A stretch of 64,000 nt of DNA from Burkholderiales bacterium (GTDB taxonomy: Bacteria; Pseudomonadota; Gammaproteobacteria; Burkholderiales; Nitrosomonadaceae). Made by a program: the position numbers and the translations under genes. Each line of letters starts with the position of its first letter. Position 1 is the first letter of the stretch. Positions 29,282 through 40,286 of the stretch are shown one piece after another. The notes below the pieces were generated by a model. It was not told where the DNA came from. It was given only the letters and a program-made list of their open reading frames with translations, and did not search any database. The DNA lies in assembly GCA_015075225.1 (NCBI GenBank), contig JABTUQ010000005.1, positions 1 through 64,000 on the forward strand, written 5' to 3'.

Positions 29282-29914
29282 ATGCAAACTTTCCCCTTTT
29301 GGCAGCAGGCTGTCCGCCCGGCAAAATCCTCCATCTCTGCCGGCCTTCTTTTTGTTCTAAGCCTGGTGCTACCAGTGGCTTCAGCACTTGCTGCCAATCC
29401 AAAGGTTGAAATCACGACCAATCTGGGTGCAATACAGGTGGAGCTTTATTCACAGCAAGCGCCCAAAACAGTTGAAAACTTTCTCAATTACGTCAAGGAT
29501 GATTACTACACCGGTACAATCTTTCATCGCGTCATCGCCGGTTTCATGATCCAGGGTGGTGGATTCGATCAGAACTACACACAGAAGCCAACCCGGCAAC
29601 CAGTTGAAAATGAGGCTGCCAACGGATTGAAAAATGATATTGGCACTATCGCGATGGCACGTACCAACGACCCGCACTCTGCTTCATCACAATTTTTCAT
29701 CAATGTTGCAAACAACCATTTCCTTGACTATACCGCCCCTACTGAACGGGAATATGGGTACACCGTTTTTGGTAAAGTTACTGGCGGCATGGATGTGATC
29801 AATCAGATTGCCGGATCACCAACGGGAGCAAAAGGTCCTTTTAACCGTGATGCTCCACAAAAAATGATTGTAATTGAAAGCATCAGACTGCTCCCAGCTT
29901 CAGTCAATCCATAA
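29282..29914 (+). CDS. periplasmic peptidyl-prolyl cis-trans isomerase, cyclophilin type
   Basis: This 210-residue cyclophilin has an N-terminal signal peptide ([21 protein letters not shown], cleavage expected before ANPKV), so it folds proline bonds in the periplasm. The cyclophilin core shows the active-site blocks [15 protein letters not shown] (about residues 80-94), [18 protein letters not shown] (about 122-139) and YTVFGKV. The start at 29282 is preferred over an upstream in-frame ATG (29216), since it sits directly before the signal sequence. A cytosolic paralogue follows 28 bases downstream. Confidence 0.93.
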   Translation: MQTFPFWQQAVRPAKSSISAGLLFVLSLVLPVASALAANPKVEITTNLGAIQVELYSQQAPKTVENFLNYVKDDYYTGTIFHRVIAGFMIQGGGFDQNYTQKPTRQPVENEAANGLKNDIGTIAMARTNDPHSASSQFFINVANNHFLDYTAPTEREYGYTVFGKVTGGMDVINQIAGSPTGAKGPFNRDAPQKMIVIESIRLLPASVNP

Positions 29915-29942
29915 AATTTCATCAACCGGAATAAAAACCAAA

Positions 29943-30434
29943 ATGGTCAAAATACATACAAATCATGGCGTCATTACTTTGGAACTCGACAGCGACAAAA
30001 CCCCGGTTACTGTAGAAAATTTTCTACGTTACGTGGATAACGGACATTACGAAAACACATTGTTTCACCGCGTGATTGACGGTTTCATGATTCAGGGCGG
30101 GGGTTATTCGCCAGGACTAAAGGAAAAACCAACTCTGGCACCTATCCAGAACGAGGCTGCACTGGGCACCGGCAATGATACCTACACCATTGCCATGGCC
30201 CGCACTTCCGACGTACATTCTGCCACCTCGCAATTTTTTATCAATGTTGCCAATAACAGCTTCCTGAATCACACCAGCATGACACCACAAGGCTTTGGTT
30301 ATTGCGTGTTTGGCCGGGTAGTAGAAGGAAAGGAAGTAGTGGATGCGATCAAAAAGGTGAAGACCGGTCGCTCAGCCGGACATCAGGATGTGCCGCTGGA
30401 AGACGTTGTCATCCTGAAAATGGAGCGCGTTTAA
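29943..30434 (+). CDS. ppiB: cytosolic peptidyl-prolyl cis-trans isomerase B
   Basis: This 163-residue cyclophilin has no signal peptide. The start [15 protein letters not shown] is typical of PpiB. Active-site blocks [15 protein letters not shown] (residues ~41-55), [21 protein letters not shown] (about 82-102) and [16 protein letters not shown] are complete. The start at 29943 is chosen over an in-frame ATG at 29874 that lies inside the previous gene. The two cyclophilin genes are clearly related and probably arose by tandem duplication before one gained or lost export. Confidence 0.95.
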   Translation: MVKIHTNHGVITLELDSDKTPVTVENFLRYVDNGHYENTLFHRVIDGFMIQGGGYSPGLKEKPTLAPIQNEAALGTGNDTYTIAMARTSDVHSATSQFFINVANNSFLNHTSMTPQGFGYCVFGRVVEGKEVVDAIKKVKTGRSAGHQDVPLEDVVILKMERV

Positions 30435-30453
30435 GCATGGGATTTATTGAAAC

Positions 30454-30906
30454 ATGAATAACGTCGATCAAATTCTGGAAACCGCCCAGGAACGGGCAGA
30501 AGATATGGGCTTACCCTACAAGGGCGCATTACTGCCATCCGAAGCACATGCCGTATTACAGGCCATGCCGGAAGCCAGAATCATTGATGTGCGGTGTCGC
30601 GCGGAACTGGATTGGGTAGGACGGGTTCCCGGGGCAATCGAAGTGGAGTTACTGGCCTATCCCGGTATGCGCCCCAATCCCGGTTTTCTGGATCAGCTCA
30701 GTAGCCAGATCGCAGATGATACCGTGCTGCTGTTCATCTGTCGCAGTGGTGGTCGGTCTGATCAGGCAGCCACCCTCATGAGCCAGAATGGTTTTACAGA
30801 CTGCTATAACATTCTGGAAGGTTTTGAAGGCGACAAGGATAAACATGGCCACCGTGGGCAGCAATCCGGCTGGAAAGCCGCCGGGTTGCCATGGATTCAG
30901 GGTTGA
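30454..30906 (+). CDS. rhodanese-like domain protein
   Basis: This 150-residue single-domain sulfurtransferase-like protein has the entry block IIDVRCRAELDWVGRVPGA (about residues 47-65) and the active-site loop FICRSGGRSDQAA (about 95-107) with a catalytic cysteine. It closes with GWKAAGLPW. There is no signal peptide, so it is cytoplasmic. It lies 19 bases after ppiB on the same strand and is convergent with uppP. Substrate unknown. Confidence 0.85.
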   Translation: MNNVDQILETAQERAEDMGLPYKGALLPSEAHAVLQAMPEARIIDVRCRAELDWVGRVPGAIEVELLAYPGMRPNPGFLDQLSSQIADDTVLLFICRSGGRSDQAATLMSQNGFTDCYNILEGFEGDKDKHGHRGQQSGWKAAGLPWIQG

Positions 30907-30912
30907 ATTCGA

Positions 30913-31734
30913 TTAGTCTGCCGACCACTCAACCAGACCGGAATACGCGGTAAATAATACGATCAGGCCAAAACCGATCCGGTACCAGGCGAAAACCGCA
31001 AAATCGTGATTGCTGACATAGCGTATGAATCCGCGTATCGCGATCAAGGCACTGACAAAAGCTGCTATTGATCCAGTGACAAACATACCCAGATCATCCG
31101 CATGCAGAAATTCCCGGTGCTTGTAGACATCGTAAAACGTTGCCGCAAACATGACTGGAATCGCCAGAAAGAAGGAAAATTCCGCTGCTGCCTTGCGTGA
31201 CAGGCCAAAAAACAAACCGCCGATGATCGTTGCACCTGAGCGGGAAGTTCCCGGAATCAGCGCCAAGCATTGTGCGCAACCAACCTGCAGCGCATGTTTC
31301 CAGTTCATCTCATCCACAACCGTAACTTCTATCCGGTGTTCTCGCCGTTCCGCCCACAGTATCAGGATTCCGCCGGTAATCAGTGCGATAGCAACCGGCA
31401 TCGGATGAAACAGATAATGCTTGATTGTTTTGATGAACAACAAACCGAGTACTGCAGCTGGTAAAAAAGCAATCAGCAGGTTTAGTGCAAAGCGGTTAGC
31501 CTGCCGGGTACCCAAGTTACGGACAACATTCAATAACCGTTCCCGGTATTCCCAGCAGACGGCGAGGATGGCGCCCAGCTGAATGGCCACGGTAAAAACC
31601 TTGGCTTTATCGTCGTTGAAATTGAGCAAATCGCCGGCCAGTATAAGATGGCCAGTGGACGAAACCGGTAAAAACTCGGTCAATCCTTCGATAATGCCAA
31701 GTAAAAATGCTTTAAAGAGAATCAGCCAATCCAT
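30913..31734 (-). CDS. uppP: undecaprenyl-diphosphatase
   Basis: UppP (BacA) dephosphorylates undecaprenyl diphosphate to recycle the lipid carrier for peptidoglycan and other envelope polymers. The 273-residue membrane protein has the two signature blocks [20 protein letters not shown] (about residues 13-32) and [15 protein letters not shown] (about 157-171), with eight or so hydrophobic segments. Length is normal and the frame is intact. Its 3' end lies six bases from the convergent rhodanese gene stop. Confidence 0.96.
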   Translation of the reverse strand: MDWLILFKAFLLGIIEGLTEFLPVSSTGHLILAGDLLNFNDDKAKVFTVAIQLGAILAVCWEYRERLLNVVRNLGTRQANRFALNLLIAFLPAAVLGLLFIKTIKHYLFHPMPVAIALITGGILILWAERREHRIEVTVVDEMNWKHALQVGCAQCLALIPGTSRSGATIIGGLFFGLSRKAAAEFSFFLAIPVMFAATFYDVYKHREFLHADDLGMFVTGSIAAFVSALIAIRGFIRYVSNHDFAVFAWYRIGFGLIVLFTAYSGLVEWSAD

Positions 31735-31782
31735 GAACGACCCAGTGTAGTGTCAAGGCAAACGAAAATTGCAGGAAACGGT

Positions 31783-33810
<2,028 letters not shown>

Positions 33811-33888
33811 GCCAAGGCTGCCAAGCTAAAGTAAATATGGAATAATTGCAAGCCCGATTCTTTCATCGATAACAGAGCGACAAGACTT

Positions 33889-34545
33889 ATGGTGAACCTC
33901 GAACAAACCCGCTTCAATATGGTGGAACAACAAATCAGAACCTGGAATGTGCTGGATCAGAACATTCTGGATTTGCTATACCAGATCAAACGTGAGGAAT
34001 TTGTACCTGCTGCCTACCGTTTCATGGCATTCACGGACATGGAAATCCCGCTGGAACACGATGCAGTCATGCTGACGCCAAAAATGGAAGCGCGGATTTT
34101 GCAGGAATTGCATATCAACAAAACCGACAAAATCCTTGAAATTGGTACAGGAACAGGCTATATGACCGCGTTGCTGTCCAGGCTCGGGGCACATATCTAT
34201 AGTGTAGAGATCGTGCCGGAACTCCATACAATGGCGCGCATCAACCTGCAAACCCATGATATTGGCAACGTCACGCTTGAACAAGGCGATGCCGCTCGCG
34301 GCTGGATCAAGCATGGCCCCTATGATGTCATCGTACTAACTGCCTCCACTCCGGTTTTGCCGGAAATGTTCCAGCAAAGCCTGGCTCCAGGAGGTCGGCT
34401 GTTTGCCATTGTTGGCGAGGAGCCTGTTATGGAGGCAACCTTGATCACATGCACCTCCCCGGGCAATTACACCTCGACCCGTCTGTTCGAAACCTGTACT
34501 GCACCGCTCAAGAATGCATTACAGCGCGAGCAATTCCACTTCTAA
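33889..34545 (+). CDS. pcm: protein-L-isoaspartate O-methyltransferase family protein
   Basis: This 218-residue class I methyltransferase repairs isoaspartyl residues in aged proteins. Motif I reads ILEIGTGTGYMTALLS (about residues 83-98), followed by VEIVPEL (motif post-I), and an upstream segment LTPKMEARILQEL that aligns with the PCMT SxPxxxAxMLexL region. The substrate-binding serine of E. coli Pcm is replaced in this shorter variant (MLTPKMEA), so activity on isoaspartate is not certain. It precedes tolC, an order seen in other betaproteobacteria. Confidence 0.82.
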   Translation: MVNLEQTRFNMVEQQIRTWNVLDQNILDLLYQIKREEFVPAAYRFMAFTDMEIPLEHDAVMLTPKMEARILQELHINKTDKILEIGTGTGYMTALLSRLGAHIYSVEIVPELHTMARINLQTHDIGNVTLEQGDAARGWIKHGPYDVIVLTASTPVLPEMFQQSLAPGGRLFAIVGEEPVMEATLITCTSPGNYTSTRLFETCTAPLKNALQREQFHF

Positions 34546-34630
34546 ACTTCCGATAGCCAACTTTGCTTGATAACTTGGTGATGGTCATCAAGCCTTAAAA
34601 AACGAAGGTGACAAAATTCGCTGGTTACCA

Positions 34631-35947
34631 ATGAAAAATTTGCGCGGATTTATTCTTCTACTATGTCTGTGCTTGTATTTTTGCGAGCAGGCACAGACAG
34701 CCGATCTGATGCAAATTTACCGCGAAGCCTTGGAAGAGGATACACAGTATGGCTCTGCGCGTGCCGCATATGAGGCAGCACAGGAACGTCTGCCGCAAGG
34801 AAGGGCAGGGTTGTTGCCCGATATCCGTCTGACTGGCACCGCCCAGAACCAGTATATTGATACAGGTACGGGGCCAACCCGGGAAATCAAAAACCGGGGG
34901 GTTACTGTAGCGCTTACCCAGCCAATCATTCGTTTTGAGAATTTCATCATTTACCAGCAATCAAAAAATGAAGTGGCTCAAGCTGATGCGCAATTTGTCA
35001 TTGCCGCTCAGGATTTGATTTTACGTGTTGCACAAGCTTATTTCGATGTACTCAAGGCAAAAATTGATCTTGAGGTCGTTGAATCCCAGAAAAAGCGATT
35101 CATGAACAACTGGAACAGGCCAAACGGAATTTTGAGGTGGGTGTTTCAACCATCGTCGATACCCACGAAGCCGAAGCGCGTTACGATCTGACCTTGTCCC
35201 AGAAATTGTTGCCAGAAACAAACTAGAAATCAGCCAGCGCGCACTGCGGGTTCTTATCAATCGACTGCCTAGCGATCTGCAGGATGCCAGCCTGGACAGG
35301 ATTATTGCCGATCCGCTTACTTTACCCCATGATGGGATGGACGAATGGGTCCAGCTGGCGGAAGAAGAAATTTCCGGCTGAAAGTACAGCGTATCGCTTA
35401 TGAAATTTCAGAACAGGCCATCAATCGCGCCAGAGCAGGCCATTACCCAACTCTTGATCTGGTTGCACAATATAATGACCAGAGCGGTGTCGGCGGTACC
35501 TTTACCGGGCGAGGGGTTGATCTCGTCAGTAAATCAGTAGGGTTGCAACTGACTGTTCCTATTTTTCAGGGATTATCGGTGCAGTCTCGTGTCAGGGAAT
35601 CTCTGGCTAACCGGGATAAAGCGCGCAAGGATCTGGAAAATGTGCAAAGAACCATTGCATTGCAAGTTCGCCAGAACTATCTCAGCGTGACTAATGGTAT
35701 TGCTCAAATCAAGGCGCTGAAGCAGGCATTGACATCCAGCCGCAGCCAGTTGGATTCAACCATACTGGGCCAGGAAGTGGGAGTCCGCATGGAAATAGAT
35801 GTGCTGAACGCACAACAGCAATATTTCTCTGCACGCAGAGATCTTGCACAAGCCTACTATGATTACCTGATGGCTCGTCTCCGGCTAAAAGCCGAAGCAG
35901 GAGATCTGGATGAGGATGATTTGCTGGAAGTGAATGCGTTGCTCTGA
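34631..35947 (+). CDS. tolC: TolC-type outer membrane efflux protein, three frameshifts
   Basis: TolC forms the outer-membrane channel of type I secretion and multidrug efflux systems. The chain starts with a signal peptide (LRGFILLLCLCLYFCEQAQTA), then the TolC repeat start LMQIYREALEEDTQYGSARA and the N-terminal barrel LTQPIIRFENFIIYQQ. The frame breaks near 35090, 35205 and 35370, and each is repaired by adding one A to an A-run. The middle (QLEQAKRNFEVG, TIVDTHEAEARYDL) and the second half (RRDLAQAYYDYLMARLRLKAEAG) are clear. Joined length is about 439 residues, normal. No inner-membrane pump is adjacent. Confidence 0.9.
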
Positions 35948-36029
35948 TTCTCTCTCCAGGGCCTGTAAGAATCAGATACATATAGGGCTGGGTGCATCTG
36001 CACCTTTACTGACAAAGATGCATCATCGA

Positions 36030-38483
36030 CTACTTCTCAGTATGTTCCCCTGACCGTTTATGCAGTGTTTTTGTACGCTGTGGAGTTTGTTGGCAAGCCA
36101 TCCGGTAAGCACGCAAGGTTTTTTGTGCATAACCCAATACACTGCCCTGCGGATAATTGATAATTTCCTGTAGTTCAATATCGTCATCAATCCCGGCAGG
36201 CAAACCTGATAACAGCTCCAGTCCTTCACGCATATGGCCAATCGTGTAGATATGGAACACACCTTCTGAAACTGCTTTTACCACCTCCTCCTCCAGCATA
36301 AGATGTCGGCAATTGCGTTCTGGAATCAACACCCCTTGGGTACCATCAAGCCCGGCTGCCACACACACCTTGAAAAAACCCTCGATTTTCTCGTTAATGC
36401 CTCCTATCGGCAACATTTCACCATACTGATTGATTGCACCAGTAATAGCGATTCCCTGGCGGAATGGCAATCCCGATAAAGCGGACAACAATGCATATAA
36501 CTCGGCGCAGGAGGCTGAATCACCTTCTACGCCATAATATTCCTGCTCAAATACAATGGAAGCATTGAATGCCAGTGGCGCATTATGGTGAAACAAAGCA
36601 GACAAGAGATTTTGCAGAATGAACACTCCCTTGTCATGAATCGGGCCTGACATGCCAACTTCACGCTCGATATTGAGCAGCCCATCTTCGCCAGCAAAAG
36701 CATGTGCTGTAATACGGCTCGGGATACCAAAGCTGTGATCGCCCATTTCAATCAGGCTTAAGCCATTGATTTGTCCAATTTTTTCACCATGCACAGTGAT
36801 CACTACATCTCCATCGGCTATCGCTTCCTGTGCACATTGGTCCGGGTAATTGTGCCGCAGCGTTCGGGCCAATCGCGCTGTCGTCACATCTTCTCCCTCA
36901 ACGACAAGCCTCCCATGATTCTTACACTGCAGGGCACTTTCCACCACCAGCATTTCTGTGTGACTGAAGTTTGCACTGAGCCGTTTCTGATCTTCTGCCG
37001 ATCGATGCGCTGTTTTCAGTACCGAAACCACCGCTTCTCCGGAGAAATGCGGTAGGCACGATTGCTGACAGATATGCGAAATGAACACCGATACAGCACG
37101 ATAGGCCTGTATGCTGGCTGTAAAAGCTGCTGCAAAATCAACTTTGACCCGAAATCGCCTTGCCAGCTCCGGACTCTCTTCCTGAATTGCATAATATTGC
37201 TCGCGTGAGCCAATAAGAATAATTCTTACATCCACTTTTACAGCTTCCGGTTCAATTGGCACAACCGGGGCTGATACATTGGCCGCCCAAGGCTCTTCGA
37301 TCTGCAGCGTATGATTACGCAGCAATCGGCAGAATTTTTCCCATAAAAATACATCGATCAGTAGATCATCCAGATGCAACATCAGAAAGCCACCATGCGC
37401 CTTCAGTAAACTACCAGCCCGGATGCGGGTGAAATCGGTAACCAGCACACCTTCAACCGACTGATATCCAATGCTGCCAACCAGTGATTTGAACGATGGA
37501 TTCTCATCAACAACAACCGGTGCGCTAATCAAATCCCGGTTATCAACCACGACATTAATGCGATAGCGCTCAAACAACAATTTAAGATCTTCAGAATTCT
37601 TTTCTTCAGTGAAATCCGATAACTGGAAGAGATCCAGATTTTCGATAATGTCCTGTTTGATGCTTCCCAGATAATGTTCCAGCCGGGCGTAATCAGAAAA
37701 TGACTGATCCAGACCCTCTGGCACCGCATTCAACACCTGATCCAGCAAGGGTTCGATCCAGCTCCGGCATAATGTAGCAAGCTCCTTGTCCCGGTTTTGT
37801 TCGAGAATACGAATTTTCTGAAGATAGGAAGTTATTTCCGTACGCAGCATCTGCTCATCCTGATCGAGAGCAGCCCGCCGATTTTTCGGCAGCGCCAGAA
37901 TTTCTTCCTCGGTCAGTAATTTCCCTGATTCATCTAAAAGGGTGAATACCAGACGCCCTGATTCCCGTCTAAGAGCGAAATGCAATGATTCTGCAAAAGC
38001 ATTAAGTTCCTCGAAATACCGGGTTTCTTCCAATCTAAAATGTTTCTCGACATGCGCTGCTTTTGCCTTGAAATCATCCTCATTCAGGTATTCCGGTATT
38101 TCCTGCAATAAACGATTTGCCGATTGCGACAGTTGCTGCCGCAACCAATAGCCTTTACCTGCCGGCAAGCGTAAGGCCAACGGTCGTTCCGGCACATCAA
38201 AGTTATGCACATAGCACAAATCATGCGGCACCGGCCTGCGTTCTGCCACTTCCGTCATCGTTTGTCGCAGCAACGAAGATCTCCCACTACCGGTCTCACC
38301 CAACACGAAAAGGTTATAGTCCGGATGCTCCATTTCCAGACCAAAATAAGTTGCTTGTCTGGCACGCTCCTGCCCTATCCAGTCGAGTGGCTGATCAATC
38401 AATGTGGATGTGTCTGCAAATCCCAAAGAATCAGGATCAATCGTTAAACCGAGCGCACACGGCTCAAGTCTGGTTATGGGCAT
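36030..38483 (-). CDS. Lon-family AAA protease (LonB/YcbZ-like, AAA_32 type)
   Basis: This 817-residue ATP-dependent serine protease of the Lon-related family differs from classic Lon by lacking the N-terminal substrate domain. Near residue 61 it has FVLGETGSGRSSLLRQ, a Walker A with Arg in place of the usual Lys, as often seen in this subfamily. The C-terminal Lon protease domain has catalytic Ser in VEGDSASCAELYALLSAL (about residue 655) and Lys in GGINEKIEGFF (about 698). Intact frame. A second, classic Lon is encoded at 40287-42715. Substrates are unknown. Confidence 0.9.
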   Translation of the reverse strand: MPITRLEPCALGLTIDPDSLGFADTSTLIDQPLDWIGQERARQATYFGLEMEHPDYNLFVLGETGSGRSSLLRQTMTEVAERRPVPHDLCYVHNFDVPERPLALRLPAGKGYWLRQQLSQSANRLLQEIPEYLNEDDFKAKAAHVEKHFRLEETRYFEELNAFAESLHFALRRESGRLVFTLLDESGKLLTEEEILALPKNRRAALDQDEQMLRTEITSYLQKIRILEQNRDKELATLCRSWIEPLLDQVLNAVPEGLDQSFSDYARLEHYLGSIKQDIIENLDLFQLSDFTEEKNSEDLKLLFERYRINVVVDNRDLISAPVVVDENPSFKSLVGSIGYQSVEGVLVTDFTRIRAGSLLKAHGGFLMLHLDDLLIDVFLWEKFCRLLRNHTLQIEEPWAANVSAPVVPIEPEAVKVDVRIILIGSREQYYAIQEESPELARRFRVKVDFAAAFTASIQAYRAVSVFISHICQQSCLPHFSGEAVVSVLKTAHRSAEDQKRLSANFSHTEMLVVESALQCKNHGRLVVEGEDVTTARLARTLRHNYPDQCAQEAIADGDVVITVHGEKIGQINGLSLIEMGDHSFGIPSRITAHAFAGEDGLLNIEREVGMSGPIHDKGVFILQNLLSALFHHNAPLAFNASIVFEQEYYGVEGDSASCAELYALLSALSGLPFRQGIAITGAINQYGEMLPIGGINEKIEGFFKVCVAAGLDGTQGVLIPERNCRHLMLEEEVVKAVSEGVFHIYTIGHMREGLELLSGLPAGIDDDIELQEIINYPQGSVLGYAQKTLRAYRMACQQTPQRTKTLHKRSGEHTEK

Positions 38484-38655
38484 GGCTTGAAATATTCAGG
38501 CTGAAAGGATCTGGAAGGATGCGCTGGTGAAGCCAGAAATCGACTTCGCGGCATCGGCAAGATAATCGAAAATACCGATGTGGACAAACGATAACAAATC
38601 CAGAACAAGGATCTGTCGAGATGATTCGTTAGTGAAATTAAATTACCTTATACCC

Positions 38656-38695
38656 GAACAGTGAATTCCTCCAGGATCAAGGAAATTCACTGTTC
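38656..38695 (-). terminator. stem-loop downstream of the aminotransferase gene
   Basis: There is a 12-bp inverted repeat, GAACAGTGAATT at 38656-38667 and its complement at 38684-38695, extended by CCT/AGG across a one-base bulge. It lies 27 bases after the stop of the minus-strand aminotransferase gene and is the likely terminator. Confidence 0.65.
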
Positions 38696-38721
38696 CAGGC
38701 CAAAATGTTGATTCAGGTTGA

Positions 38722-39939
38722 CTATGCTGAAGCAGGATTGGCTGCGTAGTACTGATGTGCTGCAGAAGATGCAGCTCCTTTGTCTACTTTGACACCCATC
38801 TCGGACAACACTTGCTCCAGTGCATCCAGGCAGAAGACTATTTTTTCAAGCTTGCTCGAATTACCCATCAACCCGAAACGCCAGATTTTTCCGGCAAAGT
38901 CACCAAGCCCGGCACCGATTTCGAGGTTGTAGCTATCAAGAAGCCTGCGGCGAACCTCTTTTTCATCTATACCTGCAGGAACATATACTGAATTGAGTTG
39001 GGGCAAGCGATATGGCTCCGCAACAACATATTCGATTCCCAGGGTTTTCAGCCCAGCTTTCAATGCTTCATGATTACGACGATGTCTTGCCCAGGAACGC
39101 TCAAGCCCTTCTTCATATAACATTACTAGCGATTCATGTAGACCATACAGCGAGTTAGTAGGCGCTGTATGGTGGTAAGTACGGGATGCCCCCCAGTAAC
39201 CAAGCAATAAACTGATATCCATAAACCAGCTATGTACTTTTTCAGTACGATTTCTCACCCGATCCACCACTCTTTCGGAAAAACTGACAGGGGATAATCC
39301 CGGCGGGCAGGATAAGCATTTCTGACTACCGGAATAGATGGCATCAATATCCCATTTGTCCATATAAACAGGTGTCCCACCAAGTGAGGTCACTGTATCC
39401 ATGATCGTGAGGCAATCATATTTTCTTGCAATCTGGGCTATGGCACTTGCATCAGACTGAACGCCAGTGGATGTTTCGGCATGCACGAAGGCGACGATCT
39501 TTGCATCCGGGTTTTTTTTCAACATATCTTCCACTTTTTGTGGATCAACCGGATCACCCCATTTATCTTCGACTACCAGCGGTATTCCACCACAACGCTC
39601 TACGTTTTCAATCATTCTTCCGCCAAAAACACCATTCCGGCAAACAACGACTTTATCCCCGGGCACAATCATATTGACGAAACACATTTCCATACCGACC
39701 GAACCAGGCCCTGATACAGGAAAAGTCAGTAAGTTTGTTGTCTGAAATACGTATCGCAACAACCCCTTCAACTCTTCCATCATGTCGGTGAAAACTGGAT
39801 CCAGATGCCCCAGCGTTGGTCGCGCCATTGCAGACAAAACCCTTGGATGGGTATCAGAAGGTCCCGGCCCCATCAGGGTGCGCTGGGGTGGATAAAATGT
39901 GCCTATTTTTTTTTCGGGACGAAAGCTTTCAGTTGTCAT
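38722..39939 (-). CDS. serine-glyoxylate/alanine-glyoxylate aminotransferase (class V)
   Basis: This 405-residue PLP enzyme transfers the amino group of serine or alanine to glyoxylate, giving hydroxypyruvate (or pyruvate) and glycine. N-terminal GPGPSDTHPRVLSAMARPTLGHLDP (about residues 24-48) is diagnostic of the AGXT/SGAT group. HAETSTGV (about 153) contacts substrate, and the PLP lysine is in IYSGSQKCLSCPPG (about Lys207). An AGGAAT site precedes the ATG. Together with the glycerate kinase at 59744-61015 it could carry glyoxylate-derived carbon to glycerate. Which amino donor dominates cannot be read from sequence. Confidence 0.9.
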   Translation of the reverse strand: MTTESFRPEKKIGTFYPPQRTLMGPGPSDTHPRVLSAMARPTLGHLDPVFTDMMEELKGLLRYVFQTTNLLTFPVSGPGSVGMEMCFVNMIVPGDKVVVCRNGVFGGRMIENVERCGGIPLVVEDKWGDPVDPQKVEDMLKKNPDAKIVAFVHAETSTGVQSDASAIAQIARKYDCLTIMDTVTSLGGTPVYMDKWDIDAIYSGSQKCLSCPPGLSPVSFSERVVDRVRNRTEKVHSWFMDISLLLGYWGASRTYHHTAPTNSLYGLHESLVMLYEEGLERSWARHRRNHEALKAGLKTLGIEYVVAEPYRLPQLNSVYVPAGIDEKEVRRRLLDSYNLEIGAGLGDFAGKIWRFGLMGNSSKLEKIVFCLDALEQVLSEMGVKVDKGAASSAAHQYYAANPASA

Positions 39940-40234
39940 TGTGATTCCTAATAAATGTAAACGAAAAATATGATCCTTAAACTCCCTGAAACCGGTTTCT
40001 AATTCTTAGATTCTTATTATCGGTTTTAGTGGCACCAGAATCCTCAAGAAAATACTGCGCCGTTTATCAGCATCCGGATTAAAAAACACCGTTTCACCAT
40101 AATTACCAAGTGAACCAATCAGCACTTTCTTAGAGATTCTTTAAGGATTGAAGTCAGGATTCTATCAACTGGCAGTAAAATTTACTATCTACCTGACAGA
40201 GAATTATGGAATTCAAACTCAACTGGAGCCAATT
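39940..40234. other. leader region between lon terminator and aminotransferase gene
   Basis: About 295 AT-rich bases between two minus-strand genes. It must contain the promoter of the aminotransferase gene. I see no convincing promoter boxes, no protein-like frame and no repeat. Confidence 0.4.
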
Positions 40235-40273
40235 AAAAAAGGCACTTCGGAATTTCCTCGAAGTGCCTTTTTT
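40235..40273. terminator. rho-independent terminator of lon
   Basis: AAAAAAGGCACTTCG (40235-40249) and its complement (40259-40273) form a 15-bp stem with a nine-base loop. It ends in a T-run when read on either strand. It lies 14 bases after the lon stop and is a strong, symmetrical intrinsic terminator. Confidence 0.92.
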
Positions 40274-40286
40274 ACGTAAACAATTT

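Noticed and set aside
34577..34598. Imperfect palindrome CTTGGTGATGGTCATCAAG after pcm
   Set aside because: Only eight pairs with one G-T and no T-run; too weak to call a terminator.
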